Part shown: one piece after another, positions 60,948 to 64,000 of the stretch
Layout: each line of letters begins with the position of its first letter
How positions within the stretch are numbered: the first letter of the stretch is position 1
Source: Argentina anserina
Taxonomy: Eukaryota; Streptophyta; Magnoliopsida; Rosales; Rosaceae
Reading direction: 5' to 3'
NCBI RefSeq assembly: GCF_933775445.1
Contig: NC_065873.1
Coordinates: 27,280,001 to 27,344,000 of the forward strand
DNA: 64,000 nucleotides
Position numbers and translations under genes: made by a program
The notes under the pieces: model-generated
The model's database searches: none
What the model saw: the letters and a program-made list of their open reading frames with translations, nothing else
Told to the model about the DNA's origin: nothing

Positions 60948-62792
60948 ATGGGTTCATCTTGTACAATCAGAGCCGTCGGATCAATCCTCCATAGATTCAC
61001 CACCGGTGTCTCCTCCAAATGCCCCAACTCCTCAGCCAGTATGTACTCATCTTCCACCATTTGATTTCTGTGCAATTTTTCCGTTCTGATATCTCTGTCG
61101 AAAGTGAAGCTGGAGCTTACTTTGTGTTCCAGGGACTAATTTTCTGAGCAGAAACTTATCATCTTCATCTTCATCTCGACACCTATAGGAGGCTGCCCCG
61201 GCAGAAGAAGAACCATTCGGACCGTCTCTCCTCTCTTCATGGGCAGACGTTCCAGCAAAATCGCCGGCCGAAAGGTTCCTATTTGATTGGTTTTTGTTTT
61301 GATTTTCATGCACGCTACCTGGTCGATGAAATGCCTGTGTGAGTTTTTTCGGCCTTTTCGTAAAGTGGGTAATGTGGAAATGCAGGGGGTGCAAGACGCA
61401 AAGAAGATGAAGCTGTACTCGAAGATTGGGAAGGAACTCGTGTCTGCGTATGTCAGTCGAGTTTTATGTTCTCGTTTTATTAATTTGTATTGGTGCTGCG
61501 TTGTTGTGATCTTTGTTGTTCTGAAAGGGTTATGCAGTTTGAGGAAGGGTGGTCCGAATCCTTTGTCGAATACAGCTCTGGCGACTATATTGGAGAAAGC
61601 CAAGGAGCTTGATGTACCCAAGGAAATCTTGGATCGCAACATTAAGAAAGCAGCTGAGAAGGGACAAGAAGAGTACATTGAGAAAGTATATGAGGTTGGT
61701 CACTTCCTGTTTTGCCAGTAAGCTTTGTTTAACTTGTCAGGTTGATGCTTACCTCGTATAGTATGTAGTTCAGTAATGAAATGTTTTGTACCAGGTATAT
61801 GGTTTTGGTGGAGCTAGCATGGTAGTAGAGGTATTGACAGATAAAATAGCCCGATCTGTGGCAAAGATTAGAGAGGTTGTGAAGAACTGTGGTGGGAAGA
61901 TGGCTGATCAGGATCTGTTCTGTTCTGTTCAACTTCAGGCGTGCTCGCGTCGTAAACATAAAAGCTTCAGATACTGACAAAGATCACCTCCTCTCCATTG
62001 CTTTATATGCTGGTGCTGAGGATGTTATTGAACTGCCAGTGTATGAAGATGATACCGAGGAAGATCAATCAGAAAGGTAATATATTCGTCAGTGGCTGCA
62101 ATTCTCCAGTTATTAATCTTTGTGCTGTTATTTTCTTTTTCTCCAGTTTTCAAACGCATTATTCTGCTAAATTGACTTACACTATGAAAGGAAAGGAGTT
62201 CTTGGGAACTCAGGGACTCAAACACTCCTGTTGTGATTATACCTCACATGATATCTATAGATGGGGATGGGTGAGGGTGAGGGTCTGGACTCTTGAGTCT
62301 TGACACATTAGAATTTGAGTACGCTTACATTTTCTGCTAAACACAGCTTCTACTGTGGATCATACATTCATACTCAGTTCTGGCTGAGTGGAATCTGGAG
62401 ACTTGCTTGGACTTCATCAACTCCTGTAAAATTTAAAGCCATAGTAGATTCAGTTGGAGCTTGACCTTGTATTCTGGTGAAACAAAGTTCTAATTTTTTT
62501 ATTTATTTGGCTTTTCATAGCTATTATAAGATCGTGAGTGACTCAGATAACTACTCAGCAATACTTTCAAAGTTGCGTGAAGAAGGAATCAATTTTGAGA
62601 CAGATAATGGTTCTGAGCTACTTCCAGTAAGTCCCATTGAGGTGTGTCTTTATACGATTATTATTATAAGAGTTGAGTTTCTGGTGGCGGTCTGATTCAG
62701 GTAGATGACGAGGCTGTGGATTTGATAAGGAACTCATGGCCAATTAACTTGAACTTGATGATGTTGATGCCGTTTATACAGACCAGAAATGA
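60948..62792 (+). pseudogene. YebC/TACO1-like organellar translation activator, frameshifted
   Basis: YebC-family proteins activate organellar or bacterial translation. Relatives are annotated as probable transcriptional regulatory protein At2g25830. Introns are retained, with coding at 60948-61028, 61134-61275, 61386-61447, 61538-61694, 61795-62076, 62521-62641 and 62701-62792. The core is clear: GRRSSKIAGRKGVQDAKK, LRKGGPNPLSNTALATILEK, VYGFGGASMVVEVLTDKIAR and YAGAEDVIELPVYEDDTEED. Exon 2 is out of frame with exon 1 (TAG after SSSSSSRHL). A shift near 61908, just after GGKMAD, moves the rest to another frame. One-base losses near 62722 and 62747 scramble the C-terminus. Because introns persist, it is a decayed genomic copy and not a retrocopy. 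A working copy is expected elsewhere. Sequencing error cannot be excluded for single-base losses. Confidence 0.82.
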
Positions 62793-63038
62793 TTAAAGCC
62801 CCTATCATAATACATTTAGACATAATCTAAGTTTTCCCTTTCTTTTTTTTTTTTGCATTTTTACACCGTCGTCGACCACCTTCTTGGCGAAACCAAGACT
62901 CCCTAATAGGCAAATCAGTCCTATTTTGGTGAGCCCAATCAATTATCTGTATTTCCAAGTTCAATCCTTCGAATTGATGTATTCCTTTTATAACTCAAAT
63001 CTTATTCACCCTACTACTTTCTTTGTTTTGCTGCTATC

Positions 63039-63215
63039 ATGAAATTATCACTTCCGGCGAGCTTCAAACTATTTTGGGATAGCGTCAGTAAGAAGAGACT
63101 TAAATTTAAGAAGCAGAGAGTTGGATATGGAGCCGAGAGGTGCGGCATCATCGATTTCAATAAACTTTTCTGGAAAAGCCAACAAGGTAGCAGACTAGTT
63201 CTTTTTACCTTTTAA
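63039..63215 (+). CDS. Short open reading frame, 58 codons, unknown
   Basis: MKLSLPASFKLFWDSVSKKR runs on through KFKKQRVGYGAERCGIIDFN to a TAA. It is basic and aromatic-rich, and a GTAGC donor-like site lies near the end. I do not recognise it. It could be a decayed exon or chance. Confidence 0.2.
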   Translation: MKLSLPASFKLFWDSVSKKRLKFKKQRVGYGAERCGIIDFNKLFWKSQQGSRLVLFTF

Positions 63216-63672
63216 AAGGAGTCTAATTGAAACTCTTGGCGTTAGTGTACGTGTTAGTGTGTTACTCTCGTCTTGGTACTATGCTAGTGTATGTCCTATT
63301 TTGTAGGAGAGCAGATGAGCAAGGGATTTTTATTTTTTCCAGCATTTTTCTTATTCATTGTGAAGCAATAAAGTTTTAATTTGGATGCTTCTGGTCGTCA
63401 GTAGCCTCATATGTATGGATCTTTCATAATGGGATCTTTCATACAAGTTTAAGTTGGCGAACAAAGGAAAGTCTATTGATAAGCTTTGTATGTAAACTGC
63501 AGTTTACAAATAATCGAAAGACTTGCACACTACAAAATTACAAATAATAGATATGAAGATTACTTCTCACGCTGCAAAGAAGCTTATGTAATTGCTTATG
63601 TACATCATAACAAATACTATAATTTATACTTACGTAACATACTGGTAAAAACCTTAAGCAGTTGATTTTACT

Positions 63673-64000
63673 TCATTTCTTCGGAACCCAGCATCCATGA
63701 AGCCCGTACGGAAGGCCATAAGGGAACTTGGCTCTAGCAATCTCTTCAAACGTGGTTCCATCTAATACCAATGCATAACCACCTCCGTCTTTCTGACTGA
63801 TCATCGAGATCACCACACCGTCATCTTCTTCGGTTGCGCCAGGTCGAGCCACAAAGTATGGTTCGGATGGCACGGCGCCCTCTTCGTACCAATTCTTAGC
63901 TTTCTTCTCCACCAAATCAATCTGCCATCGTTTGGACAAAACATTAACTTCTGTAAGAATCTGAATACCAACCAGAGATAGCATCTGGAAAATAGAAGTA
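63673..64000 (-). CDS. CCD8: Carotenoid cleavage dioxygenase 8, last exon (partial)
   Basis: CCD8 is the plastid enzyme that turns 9-cis-beta-apo-10'-carotenal into carlactone, the strigolactone precursor, and so controls shoot branching. Only the final minus-strand exon (63984-63673) is inside the window, after a TTTTCCAG acceptor. The rest lies beyond the right edge. The sequence SEPYFVARPGATEEDDGVVI, a propeller blade of the dioxygenase fold, and the C-terminus FPYGLPYGLHGCWVPKK are the marks of CCD8 as opposed to CCD1, CCD4 or CCD7. The stop TGA is at 63675-63673. The metal-binding histidines are mostly upstream and out of view. Confidence 0.9.
   Translation of the reverse strand, partial: TSIFQMLSLVGIQILTEVNVLSKRWQIDLVEKKAKNWYEEGAVPSEPYFVARPGATEEDDGVVISMISQKDGGGYALVLDGTTFEEIARAKFPYGLPYGLHGCWVPKK

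Overview
This is nuclear DNA of a flowering plant. It is AT-rich, its genes are split by GT..AG introns, and it holds plant-specific families (MUT9-like kinase, GATA factor, PATROL1-type MUN protein, strigolactone CCD8, F-box/LRR, RCC1 repeats) set among MITEs, a MULE, LTR elements and a LINE. The protein sequences suggest a eudicot, plausibly a rosid such as a Rosaceae member. That placement is an impression from family resemblance, not a test.

Layout. 1-1.5 kb: intergenic, with a microsatellite and a MITE. 1.5-5.4 kb (+): complete 16-exon MUT9-like/casein-kinase-1-like nuclear kinase. 7.0-14.6 kb: a tandem duplication, each unit ending in a small secreted cysteine-rich peptide gene with two six-cysteine modules. 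The second unit is split by a minus-strand non-autonomous LTR retrotransposon (perfect 5-bp TSD) and by an antisense 5'-truncated LINE (9-bp TSD). 15-17.7 kb: gene-poor. 17.7-19.1 kb (+): GATA12/9-type transcription factor. 20.9-21.9 kb: a MULE-like element carrying a solo LTR. 22.2-26.4 kb: no gene I can support. 26.5-26.9 kb (-): NFD6-like small mitochondrial protein. 27.5-30.3 kb (-): peptidyl-tRNA hydrolase 2. 30.9-31.6 kb (+): SWIM plus RING protein.

From about 31 to 54 kb the window is a patchwork of local duplications. There is an RCC1-repeat gene with two lesions (37.9-40.6), an RCC1 exon fragment downstream of the RING gene, a RING-gene tail downstream of the RCC1 gene, two decayed RING-H2 genes, an intact 18-exon NUP85 gene (42.0-47.4), two stray NUP85 exons, one intact F-box/LRR gene with two broken relatives, and an ABCF4/GCN4-like pseudogene whose C-terminal half is still open.

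54.9-58.8 kb (-): complete five-exon PATROL1-type DUF810/MUN protein. 60.9-62.8 kb (+): YebC/TACO1-like gene with frameshifts. 63.7 kb to the right edge (-): last exon of CCD8. The intact genes are housekeeping or signalling functions (nuclear kinase, nucleoporin, ribosome rescue, membrane traffic, strigolactone synthesis) with no sign of an operon-like or metabolic cluster. The least ordinary content is the double-module cysteine-rich peptide pair and the gene-fragment shuffling at 31-54 kb. Exon coordinates were set by hand from splice motifs, reading-frame continuity and family resemblance.
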